Assembly (NCBI RefSeq): GCF_012927045.1
Contig: NZ_JABBFW010000007.1
Location: 186,001 to 250,000 of the forward strand
DNA: 64,000 nucleotides
Reading direction: 5' to 3'
DNA from: Azohydromonas caseinilytica
Lineage (GTDB): Bacteria > Pseudomonadota > Gammaproteobacteria > Burkholderiales > Burkholderiaceae_C
Part shown: positions 54,747 through 63,602 of the stretch, one piece after another
Numbering within the stretch: the first letter of the stretch is position 1
How the letters are laid out: every line of letters starts with the position of its first letter
The notes under the pieces: model-generated
Databases searched by the model: none
Seen by the model: the letters and a program-made list of their open reading frames with translations, nothing else
What the model was told of the DNA's origin: nothing
Translations under genes and position numbers: made by a program

Positions 54747-55439
54747 TCAGCGGCAATAGCGCCCGCCGCCGACCTCCAGGTGCAGGTGGTCGCGGTGCGC
54801 GGCGTTGTAGTCCGGGCCCAGCACGCCGTCGAAGCTGCGGCAGGCGCCGCGGTGCAGCGTGCGCAGGAAGCGCCCGGCCGGGGCGTCGGCGTCGCTCCAG
54901 TCGCGCCGCACGCTGACGCGGCGCCCGTCCTCCAGGGTGAAGCCGGCCACGTCCAGCGCATCGGCCTGGGCATGGCGGCTGCGCCGCCCGGGCCGCGCGG
55001 CGATGTCGCGGCAGGCCAGGCTGCCCAGGTGCTGCAGCCGCTGCACCGGCGCCCCCAGGATCCGCACGGCCGCGGGCTGCACCACATGCGCCTCCCACAG
55101 CGCCAGCGACACCGCGGCGCGGCAGCTCAGCAGGAAGGGCGTGTCCAGCGCGAAGCGGGTGCGGGTGATGCGCACGGCGTCGGCGAGGCGGCAGCCGGGG
55201 CCGAGCTCGCGGTCCGGCACCGGCGTGGCCCGCAGCGGCGCTTCGGACAGCACCTCGCGGCACAGCGCGCCGTCGCGCCCCAGGCGGGCGAGCTTCCATG
55301 GCGTGAGCACGTTGGGCGGGTCGGCGATGCGCAACGGCGCCCAGGGATTCCAGCGCGGCGGAATGCCGCCGTGGTCGGGCGGGCGAGGCAGCGCCAGCAG
55401 GATCAGCAGCAGTACCGCCAGGCGGATGAAGTCGGCCAT
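54747..55439 (-). CDS. Extensin-like C-terminal family protein
   Basis: A 230-residue protein with an N-terminal membrane helix or uncleaved signal (FIRLAVLLLILLALPRPP) and an extensin-C-like domain. Conserved pieces are CRLADAVRITRTRFALDTPF, RHAQADALDVAGFTLEDGR (His and Asp of the metal site) and DYNAAHRDHLHLEVGGGRYC (HxDHxH). The family resembles peptidoglycan LAS-type metallopeptidases, so a cell-wall role is likely. Three to four Cys may form disulfides in the periplasm. It lies 37 bases after the MarC gene in the same direction. Confidence 0.82.
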   Translation of the reverse strand: MADFIRLAVLLLILLALPRPPDHGGIPPRWNPWAPLRIADPPNVLTPWKLARLGRDGALCREVLSEAPLRATPVPDRELGPGCRLADAVRITRTRFALDTPFLLSCRAAVSLALWEAHVVQPAAVRILGAPVQRLQHLGSLACRDIAARPGRRSRHAQADALDVAGFTLEDGRRVSVRRDWSDADAPAGRFLRTLHRGACRSFDGVLGPDYNAAHRDHLHLEVGGGRYCR

Positions 55440-55475
55440 GCGCGCGGCATGGCAAGGGGGGTGCCGATATCCGGC

Positions 55476-56069
55476 TCAGGTTTCGAAGAAGTACCGCTTC
55501 AGTCCCGCCAGGATCATCTCCACGGCGATGGCGGTGAGCACCAGCCCCATGAGCTTTTCCAGCGCCGTCACCACCGAGTCGCCCAGCAGCCGGCGCAGCC
55601 GCTCGGCCGCGAGCATGACCACGCCGCACACGATCATGGCCGCCGTCAGCGCGCCCACCCAGTCGGGCATGCGGTCGGGCGCGCGCGAGGCCAGCAGCAG
55701 CACCGTGGCCATGGCCGAGGGGCCGGCCAGCAGCGGCACCGCCAGCGGGAAGATGAAGGGCTCGCGCGTCTCGCCCGCGTACAGCGAGTGGGCCGACGCG
55801 AAGATCATGCGCATGGCGATCACCAGCAGGATCACGCCGCCGGCGACCTCCAGCGAGCGCTCCGACAGGTGCATCAGCCGCAGGAAGCCCTGGCCGCTGA
55901 ACATGAAGGCCAGCAGCACGAGGAAGGCGATGGCGGTCTCGCGCAGCGCCACGCGCGTGCGCCGCGCCGGGTCCACGTTGCGCAACACCGAGATGAACAC
56001 CGGCAGGCTGCCCAGCGGGTCCAGCACCAGCAGCAACAGCACGAGGGCGGAAAGAAAGGTGTGATCCAA
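55476..56069 (-). CDS. MarC-family integral membrane protein
   Basis: A 197-residue six-helix membrane protein of the MarC/UPF0056 family. It opens FLSALVLLLLVLDPLGSLPVF, with the diagnostic DPLGSLPVF, and repeats FPLAVPLLAGPSAMATVLLL, the internal duplicate of the NPxG-type motif. Function of the family is not settled. The best start is a TTG at 56069, because the next Met lies too far inside and the helix would be lost; the longer frame running to 59438 on this strand is antisense to putA and not a gene. Confidence 0.85.
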   Translation of the reverse strand: MDHTFLSALVLLLLVLDPLGSLPVFISVLRNVDPARRTRVALRETAIAFLVLLAFMFSGQGFLRLMHLSERSLEVAGGVILLVIAMRMIFASAHSLYAGETREPFIFPLAVPLLAGPSAMATVLLLASRAPDRMPDWVGALTAAMIVCGVVMLAAERLRRLLGDSVVTALEKLMGLVLTAIAVEMILAGLKRYFFET

Positions 56070-56222
56070 GGGCCGATCCGGACAGAAGGTTGAGAACGCG
56101 GGCGGCCCGAAGAGGTCATAGCCCCGAGGGCTTCGGCCACCTGGGCACGGCGGCGGGGGCGCGCATCCTACGATGCCGCGGCGGCGCGGCCAGGAGAGGC
56201 CCCGCCCGTCAAGGAGCCGCCC

Positions 56223-59200
56223 ATGAACGTGCCTTTCCTGGACTTCGCCGGACAGCTGCAGCCGCAGTCGGTGCTGCGCTCGGCCATCACCGCCGCCAGC
56301 CGCCGGCCCGAGGCCGAGGCGGTGGCGACGCTGCTGGAGGCGGCGCGGCTGCCGCCCTCGCAGGCGCTGGCGACGCACACGCTGGCGGCCTCGCTGGCGC
56401 AGCGCCTGCGCGAGCGCAGCGTGGGCGCCGGGCGCGAAGGCCTGGTGCAGGGGCTGCTGCGCGAGTTCTCGCTGTCCTCGCAGGAGGGCGTGGCGCTGAT
56501 GTGCCTGGCCGAGGCGCTGCTGCGCATCCCCGACGCCGCCACGCGCGACGCGCTCATCCGCGACAAGCTCGGCGACGGCGACTGGGGCGCGCACCTGGGC
56601 CGCAGCGGCTCGCTGTTCGTCAACGCCGCCGCCTGGGGCCTGCTGCTGGGCGGCCGGCTGGTGGCGACCAATTCCGAAGCCGGGCTGCGCAGCGCCCTGT
56701 CGCGCGTGCTCACCCGCAGCGGCGAGCCGCTGCTGCGCAAGGGCGTGGACCTGGCCATGCGGCTGCTGGGCGAGCAGTTCGTCAGCGGCCAGAGCATCGG
56801 CGAGGCGCTGACCCGCGCCCGCCGCCGCGAGGCCCAGGGTTTCACCTTTTCCTTCGACATGCTGGGCGAGGCCGCCCTTACCGCGGAGGACGCGCAGCGC
56901 TATTGCAGCGCCTACGAGCACGCCATCAACGCCCTGGGCATCGCCATCGCGGGACGCGACCTGCACGAGGGCCCGGGCATCTCGGTGAAGCTGTCGGCAC
57001 TGCACCCGCGCTACGGGAGGGCCCAGCACGAACGGGTGATGGGCGAGCTGTACCCGCGGCTGCTGCACCTGGCGCTGCTGGCGCGGCATCACGGCGTGGG
57101 CCTGAGCATCGACGCCGAGGAGGCGGAGCGGCTGGAGCTGTCGCTGGACCTGCTGCAGCAGCTGTGCGGCGAGAGCGCGCTGGCGGGCTGGAGCGGCATC
57201 GGGCTGGCGGTGCAGGCTTACCAGAAGCGCTGCCCGCAGGTGATCGACTTCTGCATCGACCTCGCCCGCCGCAGCCGCCGGCGCCTGATGCTGCGGCTGG
57301 TCAAGGGCGCTTACTGGGACAGCGAGATCAAGCGCGCCCAGGTGGACGGGCTGGAGGGCTACGCGGTCTACACCCGCAAGGCGCATACCGATGTCTCGTA
57401 CCTGGCCTGCGCGCGGCGGCTGCTGGCCGCGCCGGATGCCGTCTACCCCCAGTTCGCCACGCACAACACGCACACGGTGGCGGCGATCTTCCACATGGCC
57501 GGCGCCTGGCAGCCCGGGCGCTACGAGTTCCAGTGCCTGCACGGCATGGGCGAGCCGCTGTACGAGATGGTGCTCGCGCCGGAAGCCGAGGGCGGCCTGG
57601 GGCGGCCCTGTCGCATCTACGCGCCGGTCGGCACGCACGAGACGCTGCTGCCCTACCTGGTGCGGCGGCTGCTGGAGAACGGCGCCAACACCAGCTTCGT
57701 CAACCGCCTGGCCGACGAGCAGGTCCCGGTGGCGGCGCTGGTGACCGACCCGGTGACGCTGGTGGAGCAGCGCGTGCTGGAGGAAGGCGGCACCGGGCTG
57801 CCGCATCCGGCCATCCCGCTGCCGCGCGCGCTGTACGGCGCGCAGCGGCCCAACTCGGCGGGCATCGACCTCGGCAGCGAGCACCGGCTGGCCTCGCTGT
57901 CGGCGGCGCTGCTGCACAGCGCGCGGCAGGACGGGTTCGCGTCGCCGCTGGTGGCGGGCCAGCCCCGGCCCGGCGACCTGCCGGTGCCGGTGCTCAATCC
58001 GGCCGACCGGCGCGACCGCGTCGGCACCGTGCACGAGGCGCGGCCCGACGAGGTGCGCGAGGCGCTGGCCGCCGCCGCGGCCGTGCAGGGCGCCTGGGGC
58101 GGGACGCCGCCCGCGCAGCGCGCCGCGCTGCTGGAGCGCGCCGCCGATGCGCTGGAGGAGCGCATGCAGGGAGTGATCGGCCTGATCGTGCGCGAGGCCG
58201 GCAAGACCGTGCCGGCCGCCGTGGGCGAGGTGCGCGAGGCCGTGGACGCGCTGCGCTACGCGGCGCTGCAGGCGCGCGCGCTGGGCCCGGACGCCCTGCC
58301 GCTGGGCCCGGTGGTGTGCATCAGCCCCTGGAATTTCCCGCTGGCGATCTTCACCGGCCAGGTGGCGGCGGCGCTGGCGGCAGGCAACGCGGTGCTTGCG
58401 AAGCCGGCGCGGCAGACGCCGCTGGTGGCGACGGAGATGGTGAAGCTGCTGCACGGCGCGGGCGTGCCCGGCGCGGCGCTGCAGCTGCTGCCGGGGCATG
58501 GCGAGTCGGTCGGGATGCAGCTCGCGGGCGACGAGCGCGTGCGCGGCGTACTCTTCACCGGCTCCACCGCCGTGGCGCGGCGGCTGCGGGAGCTGCTGGC
58601 CGGGCGGCTGGACGCGCAGGGCCAGCCGCCGTTGCTGGTGGCCGAGACGGGCGGGGTCAATGCCATGGTGGTGGACTCCTCGGCGCTGGCCGAGCAGGTC
58701 GTTGCCGATGCGCTGCTCAGCGCCTTCGACAGCGCCGGCCAGCGCTGCTCGGCGCTGCGCGTGCTGTGCCTGCAGCAGGAGGTGGCCGAGCGCGTGCTCC
58801 AGTTGCTGCGCGGGGCGATGGCGGAGCTGAGCGTGGGGCGGCCGGACGTGCTGGCGACCGACGTGGGGCCGGTGATCGGCGAGGCGGCGCGCACCGCCAT
58901 CGACAAGCATGTGCAGCGCCTGCAGGCGCAGGGGCTGCGCGTGACGCGGCTGCCGCTGCGCGAGGGCCTGAACGAGCACGGCAGCTTCGTGGCGCCGACG
59001 CTCGTCGAGCTGGAGTCGCCGGCGCTGCTGCCCGGCGAAATCTTCGGCCCGGTGCTGCATGTGCTGCGCTACCGGCGCGAGGAGCTGGAGGAGCTGCTTG
59101 GGCAGCTCAATGCCACCGGGTATGCGCTGACGCTGGGCCTGCACACGCGCATCGACGAGACCATCGATCTCGTCACCAGCCGCTCCCGCGCCGGCAACCA

Positions 59201-59996
59201 GTACGTCAACCGGTCGATGATCGGCGCGGTGGTGGGCGTGCAGCCTTTCGGCGGCGAGGGGTTGTCGGGCACGGGGCCGAAGGCGGGCGGGCCGCTGCTG
59301 GTGCGGCGCTTGTGCCGGCGGCATGGCCTGGCGCTGCCGGCCCTCGGGCCCGCGGCGGCCGGGCCGATGACCATGACGGCGGCAACCCCGGGCAACGGGG
59401 CGGCGCCGGAGACGGCAGCACTCGACGCGGCCCTGCACCTGCCGGCGTTGCAGGCATTGCGAAGCTGGCTGGAGGAAATGAACGAAGAGCAGGCGCTGAT
59501 CACGGCCTGCGACACCCTGCTCGCGTGCAGCCCCGCGGATGTCAGCGCCGTGCTGCCGGGGCCAACCGGCGAGCGCAACGTCTATGCGCTGCGGCCGCGG
59601 CGGCGCGTGCTGTGCCAGGCGGCGGCGCGGGGTGACGCGCTGTTCCTGCTGGCGCTGGTGCTGAGCACCGACGGCCGCTCGCTGTGGGCCGACTCGGGAC
59701 CGGCGCGCGAGTTGCGCGCCGCGCTGCCGATGCCGGTGCGCGAGCGCATGGAGTTCTCAAACGCACCGCTGCAGGAGGACATCGACCTGGCCGTGGCGCA
59801 GGACATGCCGGGGCGGGTGCTGGAGCTGTCCCTGGCGCTGGCCGGGCGCCCGGGCGCGATCGTGCCGCTGCTGGCGGGTCCGCCCGGCGCCCGCGACGTT
59901 CACCTGCTGCCGCCGGAGCGGCTGATGGTGGAGCGCAGCCTGAGCGTCAACACGGCGGCGGCCGGGGGGAATGCGGGGTTGATGGGGGTGGGGTGA
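56223..59996 (+). CDS. putA: Bifunctional proline dehydrogenase / P5C dehydrogenase
   Basis: A 1257-residue PutA. Residues about 1-520 are the proline dehydrogenase barrel (GFTFSFDMLGEAALTAEDAQR, GPGISVKLSALHPRY, LRLVKGAYWDSEIKRAQ, FATHNTHTVAAI, YEFQCLHGMGEPLYE). Residues about 600-1080 are the aldehyde dehydrogenase domain (ISPWNFPLAIFTGQ, FTGSTAVARRL, VAETGGVNAMVVD with Glu, DSAGQRCSALR with Cys). A C-terminal 180-residue domain follows. It lacks the ribbon-helix-helix DNA-binding N-terminus of enterobacterial PutA, so it is not autoregulatory. Divergent from MarC. Confidence 0.96.
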   Translation: MNVPFLDFAGQLQPQSVLRSAITAASRRPEAEAVATLLEAARLPPSQALATHTLAASLAQRLRERSVGAGREGLVQGLLREFSLSSQEGVALMCLAEALLRIPDAATRDALIRDKLGDGDWGAHLGRSGSLFVNAAAWGLLLGGRLVATNSEAGLRSALSRVLTRSGEPLLRKGVDLAMRLLGEQFVSGQSIGEALTRARRREAQGFTFSFDMLGEAALTAEDAQRYCSAYEHAINALGIAIAGRDLHEGPGISVKLSALHPRYGRAQHERVMGELYPRLLHLALLARHHGVGLSIDAEEAERLELSLDLLQQLCGESALAGWSGIGLAVQAYQKRCPQVIDFCIDLARRSRRRLMLRLVKGAYWDSEIKRAQVDGLEGYAVYTRKAHTDVSYLACARRLLAAPDAVYPQFATHNTHTVAAIFHMAGAWQPGRYEFQCLHGMGEPLYEMVLAPEAEGGLGRPCRIYAPVGTHETLLPYLVRRLLENGANTSFVNRLADEQVPVAALVTDPVTLVEQRVLEEGGTGLPHPAIPLPRALYGAQRPNSAGIDLGSEHRLASLSAALLHSARQDGFASPLVAGQPRPGDLPVPVLNPADRRDRVGTVHEARPDEVREALAAAAAVQGAWGGTPPAQRAALLERAADALEERMQGVIGLIVREAGKTVPAAVGEVREAVDALRYAALQARALGPDALPLGPVVCISPWNFPLAIFTGQVAAALAAGNAVLAKPARQTPLVATEMVKLLHGAGVPGAALQLLPGHGESVGMQLAGDERVRGVLFTGSTAVARRLRELLAGRLDAQGQPPLLVAETGGVNAMVVDSSALAEQVVADALLSAFDSAGQRCSALRVLCLQQEVAERVLQLLRGAMAELSVGRPDVLATDVGPVIGEAARTAIDKHVQRLQAQGLRVTRLPLREGLNEHGSFVAPTLVELESPALLPGEIFGPVLHVLRYRREELEELLGQLNATGYALTLGLHTRIDETIDLVTSRSRAGNQYVNRSMIGAVVGVQPFGGEGLSGTGPKAGGPLLVRRLCRRHGLALPALGPAAAGPMTMTAATPGNGAAPETAALDAALHLPALQALRSWLEEMNEEQALITACDTLLACSPADVSAVLPGPTGERNVYALRPRRRVLCQAAARGDALFLLALVLSTDGRSLWADSGPARELRAALPMPVRERMEFSNAPLQEDIDLAVAQDMPGRVLELSLALAGRPGAIVPLLAGPPGARDVHLLPPERLMVERSLSVNTAAAGGNAGLMGVG

Positions 59997-60006
59997 GGAG
60001 AATCCG

Positions 60007-60228
60007 GTGCCTATGGAAACCATTTCTTCAGACGGCTCGGCGCGGCTGGTGCAGGTGATGCTGAGAGCCGTTTCGGTGTTCGAGAGCGAGCAGGCTGCGT
60101 GGGCTTGGCTGCAGTTGCCCAACGGCGCCTTGAGCGGGGCCACGCCTGCCTCGTTGCTGGGTACGGTGCGAGGAACAGCCTCAGTGTTGGAAGTGCTGGG
60201 CCGGATCGAGCACGGGGTGTTTTCCTGA
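60007..60228 (+). CDS. Short DUF2384 (MbcA/ParS antitoxin-type) protein without partner
   Basis: A 73-residue protein matching only the C-terminal toxin-binding part of Xre/MbcA/ParS antitoxins: SEQAAWAWLQLPNGALSGATPASLL and VLEVLGRIEHGVFS fit the family's end (LxxPNPALGGxTPxxLL, LLGRIEHGVYS). The usual N-terminal helix-turn-helix is missing and no RES-type toxin gene follows. GAGGAG lies 6 bases before a GTG at 60007 (12 before ATG 60013), so it is probably translated, coupled to putA. It may be a decayed or repurposed antitoxin. Confidence 0.6.
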   Translation: MPMETISSDGSARLVQVMLRAVSVFESEQAAWAWLQLPNGALSGATPASLLGTVRGTASVLEVLGRIEHGVFS

Positions 60229-60265
60229 GGACTTGAGCTGGCGGGATGCCGCAGGCTGCAGCTTC

Positions 60266-61498
60266 CTACCCTTCGCGCCCCGCCCGCAGCGCCCCGAATC
60301 CCCAGGCTACCGCCAGCACCCCTGCCGCACCGAGCGCGATGGTGGCGGTCGAGCCCCAGCGCGCCATCAGCCAGCCCGCCAGCACCACGCCGGCCGACTG
60401 GCCCAGGAAGAACAGGGACGCGAAGGCCGACACCGCCGGGCCGCGGCGCTGCGGCGCCATCTGCGTGGCATTCACCTGCAGCGTGTTGTGCAGCATGTAG
60501 AAGCCCAGCCCCATGCCCAGGCAGCCCGGCAGGGCCCAAAGCCAGTGCGGCGCGAAGGCCACCAGCGCCATCGATGCCGCCATGGTCGCCCCGCCCCAGC
60601 GCGCCAGCCCGACCTCGCCCAGCCGCGCCACCAGGCGGCCCGCGCCCAGCGCGAACACGAAGCCGCCCATTCCGAACAGCATCAGCACCGAGCCGGCGGC
60701 CGACAGCGTCAGCCCGAAGCGCTCGTGCAGGTGCGCGGCGATGAAGGCGAAGGGCCCGTACAGCGCCACCGCCTCCAGGAACACGCTCACCAGCACCACC
60801 CGCGCCCAGCGCTGGGCCAGCACGTGGCGGAAATCCCCGGCGATGCGCGCCAGCGCCGAGCCGCTGCCCGGCCGCCGGGTGCGCGCATGCGCGGGCAGGC
60901 CACGCTCCACCATGAACAGCACCACCGCCACGGCGCTGAACAGCAAGGCCAGGATGAAGTACGGCACGCGCCAGCCCAGGTGATCCGCGGCGATGCCGCC
61001 CAGCCACACCCCGGCGGACAGGCCCAGGATCTGGCCGATCAGGAAGCGCGCCAGCACCGGCTGGCGGTTCTCATAGGGCACCACGTCGCCGATCCAGGCC
61101 ATGGACAGCGGGATGATCGCCGCCGCCGTCACCCCGGCCAGCGCCCGCAGCGCGCGCAGCGCCGTGAAGCCGGGCGCCAGCCCGCACAGCATCGCGGCCA
61201 GCGCGCAGGCGGCGCAGCCCCAGGCCACCACGCGGTATTTGCCGTAGCGGTCGCCCAGCGGGCCGAAAAAGAGCTGCGCCAGGCCGTAGGCGATGGCGAA
61301 CACGCTCACCACCTGCGCCGCCTGCGCCAGCGGGATGGCGAACTCCCCGGCCAGGCGCGGCAGCAGCGCGTCGTTGACGCGCAGCGACATGCCGCTGCCG
61401 AAGGCGCCCAGGGCCAGGGCGGCGATGGAGAGGGTGGAAACCGATGGCGCGGCGTCGGCCGCCGTGGAGGGCGGCGCGGTGGAAGTGGGGGACTGCAT
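60266..61498 (-). CDS. MFS transporter (12-helix, sugar-efflux/AraJ-like)
   Basis: A 410-residue major-facilitator protein. The loop 2-3 signature is FFGPLGDRYGKYRVV after AQAAQVVSVFAIAYGLAQL, and the second half begins after a charged loop (ARTRRPGSGSALARIAG) with its own LMLFGMGGFVFALGAGRLVARLG. Twelve hydrophobic segments are visible. Resembles AraJ/YdhP-type drug or sugar exporters; substrate unknown. Start at 61498 is the ATG before the hydrophilic Thr/Ser/Ala-rich leader. It is divergent from dusC. Confidence 0.85.
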   Translation of the reverse strand: MQSPTSTAPPSTAADAAPSVSTLSIAALALGAFGSGMSLRVNDALLPRLAGEFAIPLAQAAQVVSVFAIAYGLAQLFFGPLGDRYGKYRVVAWGCAACALAAMLCGLAPGFTALRALRALAGVTAAAIIPLSMAWIGDVVPYENRQPVLARFLIGQILGLSAGVWLGGIAADHLGWRVPYFILALLFSAVAVVLFMVERGLPAHARTRRPGSGSALARIAGDFRHVLAQRWARVVLVSVFLEAVALYGPFAFIAAHLHERFGLTLSAAGSVLMLFGMGGFVFALGAGRLVARLGEVGLARWGGATMAASMALVAFAPHWLWALPGCLGMGLGFYMLHNTLQVNATQMAPQRRGPAVSAFASLFFLGQSAGVVLAGWLMARWGSTATIALGAAGVLAVAWGFGALRAGREG

Positions 61499-61595
61499 GG
61501 GGCGTGAAGGATGGCGCGGACGCCGTGCCGACGTGGCGTGATGGGTGCGTGGCAAACGCCCGTCCTGCCAAAGGGTGGGACGGCAGGCGGCTACC

Positions 61596-62618
61596 ATGCG
61601 CCCCCTCATGAGAGAGCTGCTGCTTGCCCCCATGGAGGGGCTCCTGGACCACCCCCTGCGCGAGACGCTCACGCGCGTGGGCGGCATCGACCGCTGCGTC
61701 TCCGAGTTCATCCGCGTCACCGGCACCCTGCTGCCCGAGCGCGCCTTCACGCGCGTGGTGCCCGAGCTGCTGCAGGGCGGGCGCACGCGCGCGGGCACGC
61801 CGGTGCGGGCGCAGCTGCTCGGCTCGGACGAGGCCTGCCTGGCCGACAACGCGGCGCGGCTGGCCTCGCTGGGGCCGGCGGGCATCGACCTGAACTTCGG
61901 CTGCCCGGCCAAGGTCGTGAACCGCCATGGCGGCGGCGCCATGCTGCTGCAGGACCCGGAGCTGGTGCACCGCATCGTGGCCGCCGTGCGCCGCGCCGTG
62001 CCGGCGCACATGCCGGTGTCGGCCAAGATGCGGCTGGGCTTCAACGACGACACGCGGGCCGAGGACTGCGCCCAGGCCATCGAGGCCGCCGGCGCCGATG
62101 AGCTGGTCGTGCATGCCCGCACCAAGGTCCACGGCTACAAGCCGCCCGCGTACTGGGAGCGCGTGGCCGACATCCGCGCCGTGGTGCGCCTGCCCATGGT
62201 CGCCAATGGCGAGATCTGGACCGTCGAGGACGCCCGCCGCTGCCGCGAGGTGTCGGGCTGCCAGTCGCTGATGCTGGGCCGCGGCATGGTCAGCGACCCG
62301 GGGCTGGCGCTGGCGATCCGTGGCGGCGCGGGCATCGCCTGGAGCGCGCTGCTGCCGCTGATGCTGGACTTCTGGGCGCATGTCTCCCGCCGCGTCGAGC
62401 CGCGGCACCGCGCCGGGCGCCTCAAGCAATGGCTGAACTACCTGCGCCGCACCTACCCCGAGGCGCAGGCCGCCTACGACGCCGTGCGCACGCTCAACGA
62501 CCCGCGCCAGGTGGCGGCGGCGGTGTTCGGCGAGGCGGCGGCGCGCATCGACATTCCGGCGCCGCGACGCCGCGCCTGGGCCGAGGCACGGGAGCGGGAC
62601 GAGGAAGTCCCGGCCTGA
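61596..62618 (+). CDS. dusC: tRNA-dihydrouridine synthase C
   Basis: A 340-residue flavin enzyme of the DUS family, most like DusC (U16 of tRNA). Signature motifs are [42 protein letters not shown] with the catalytic Cys, [32 protein letters not shown] and [23 protein letters not shown]. The ATG at 61596 is preferred over 61608. An unrelated putative nuclease gene follows 13 bases later. Confidence 0.94.
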   Translation: MRPLMRELLLAPMEGLLDHPLRETLTRVGGIDRCVSEFIRVTGTLLPERAFTRVVPELLQGGRTRAGTPVRAQLLGSDEACLADNAARLASLGPAGIDLNFGCPAKVVNRHGGGAMLLQDPELVHRIVAAVRRAVPAHMPVSAKMRLGFNDDTRAEDCAQAIEAAGADELVVHARTKVHGYKPPAYWERVADIRAVVRLPMVANGEIWTVEDARRCREVSGCQSLMLGRGMVSDPGLALAIRGGAGIAWSALLPLMLDFWAHVSRRVEPRHRAGRLKQWLNYLRRTYPEAQAAYDAVRTLNDPRQVAAAVFGEAAARIDIPAPRRRAWAEARERDEEVPA

Positions 62619-62631
62619 CGGGGTCGCTGCC

Positions 62632-63483
62632 ATGGACACGCCGGCGCTGCCCCTGACGCGCTTCCACCTGCGCCGCCTGCACGAGCTGTGGCGCTCCGCG
62701 GGCTGGCCCTGCCAGGACCTGCTGGAGGTGGAGCTGCTGGCTGCCGGGCTGCTGGAGCGGCTGGTCGAGGACGGGCGCGAGCGGCTGCGCCTGACGGAAA
62801 CCGGCATCGCCGCCCTGGCCGCCGGCCGGCAGCGCAACCGGCGCGCCTTCGATGCGCACGAGGCCTTGGTGGAGCGCGTGGCGCGGCACCTGCAGCGCAG
62901 CGGGCGCGTGGTCTACACCGAGCTGAAGCTGCGGGCGCAGGTGGCGGTGAGCTCGCCGACGCAGGCCGTGGCGGTGGCGGAGGGCGCGCCAGCCGCGCTG
63001 CCATCCCTGCCCTCGACCGAGCCGCTGCCGCCCGGCCTGGGCTTCGAGGACGAGATGCCGCTCCCCAGCGCGGCACCGGGAAAACTGCGCTGGGTGCAGG
63101 CGCGGCCGGACGTGTTCTCCATCCGCTACACGAGCGTGGAGGCCTACCTGCAGCCGCTGGTCCACGAGATCAAGGTGCGGCGCTCGGACCTGCTGTCGGA
63201 CCTGCGCAAGCCCGAGAAGCGCGCCGCCTACCTGGGCATGGCGGCGGAGTGCTGGTACGTGCTGGCCGAGGGCATCGGCGGCCCGGAGGACGTGCCGCCG
63301 GAGTGCGGCGTGCTGATCGCCACCGCCTCCGGCCTGGAATGCGCCCGCCCGGCCCCGCCGCGCGCCAAGCGCATGCGCTTCGACCTGTGGATGGCGCTGG
63401 CGCGGGCCACGCCGCTGGGGCGGGAGGACGACGAGCGGCAGGGGTGGCTGGGCGGGGTGCCGGACGCGGAAGACTGCGCGTAG
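62632..63483 (+). CDS. Putative PD-(D/E)XK-like nuclease domain protein
   Basis: A 283-residue protein I do not recognise with certainty. The N-terminal 75 residues look like a winged-helix (RLHELWRSAGWPCQDLLEVE, ERLRLTETGIAALAAG). The second half has RPDVFSIRYTSVE then VHEIKVRRSDLLSDLRKPEKRAAY, which has the D...ExK pattern of PD-(D/E)XK nucleases, followed by LGMAAECWYVLAEG typical of such folds. A disordered linker (about 105-140) joins them. It could be a restriction- or repair-type nuclease. It starts 13 bases after dusC. Confidence 0.55.
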   Translation: MDTPALPLTRFHLRRLHELWRSAGWPCQDLLEVELLAAGLLERLVEDGRERLRLTETGIAALAAGRQRNRRAFDAHEALVERVARHLQRSGRVVYTELKLRAQVAVSSPTQAVAVAEGAPAALPSLPSTEPLPPGLGFEDEMPLPSAAPGKLRWVQARPDVFSIRYTSVEAYLQPLVHEIKVRRSDLLSDLRKPEKRAAYLGMAAECWYVLAEGIGGPEDVPPECGVLIATASGLECARPAPPRAKRMRFDLWMALARATPLGREDDERQGWLGGVPDAEDCA

Positions 63484-63602
63484 GCGCTCCGCGAACCACG
63501 GCGTGGAGCTTTGGACTGCTCACGCTGGCTTTGGCGTATCTGGAGGGGGTGTTGCGGTTCTGTAACATCCGGCACCGGCACGACTCCTGCTATTGCCGCC
63601 CG

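Noticed and set aside
55476-59438. A 1320-codon open frame on the minus strand across putA
   Set aside because: It is antisense to a clear PutA, is Arg/Gln/His-rich low-complexity sequence typical of GC-rich shadow frames, and only its last 197 codons encode a real protein (MarC).
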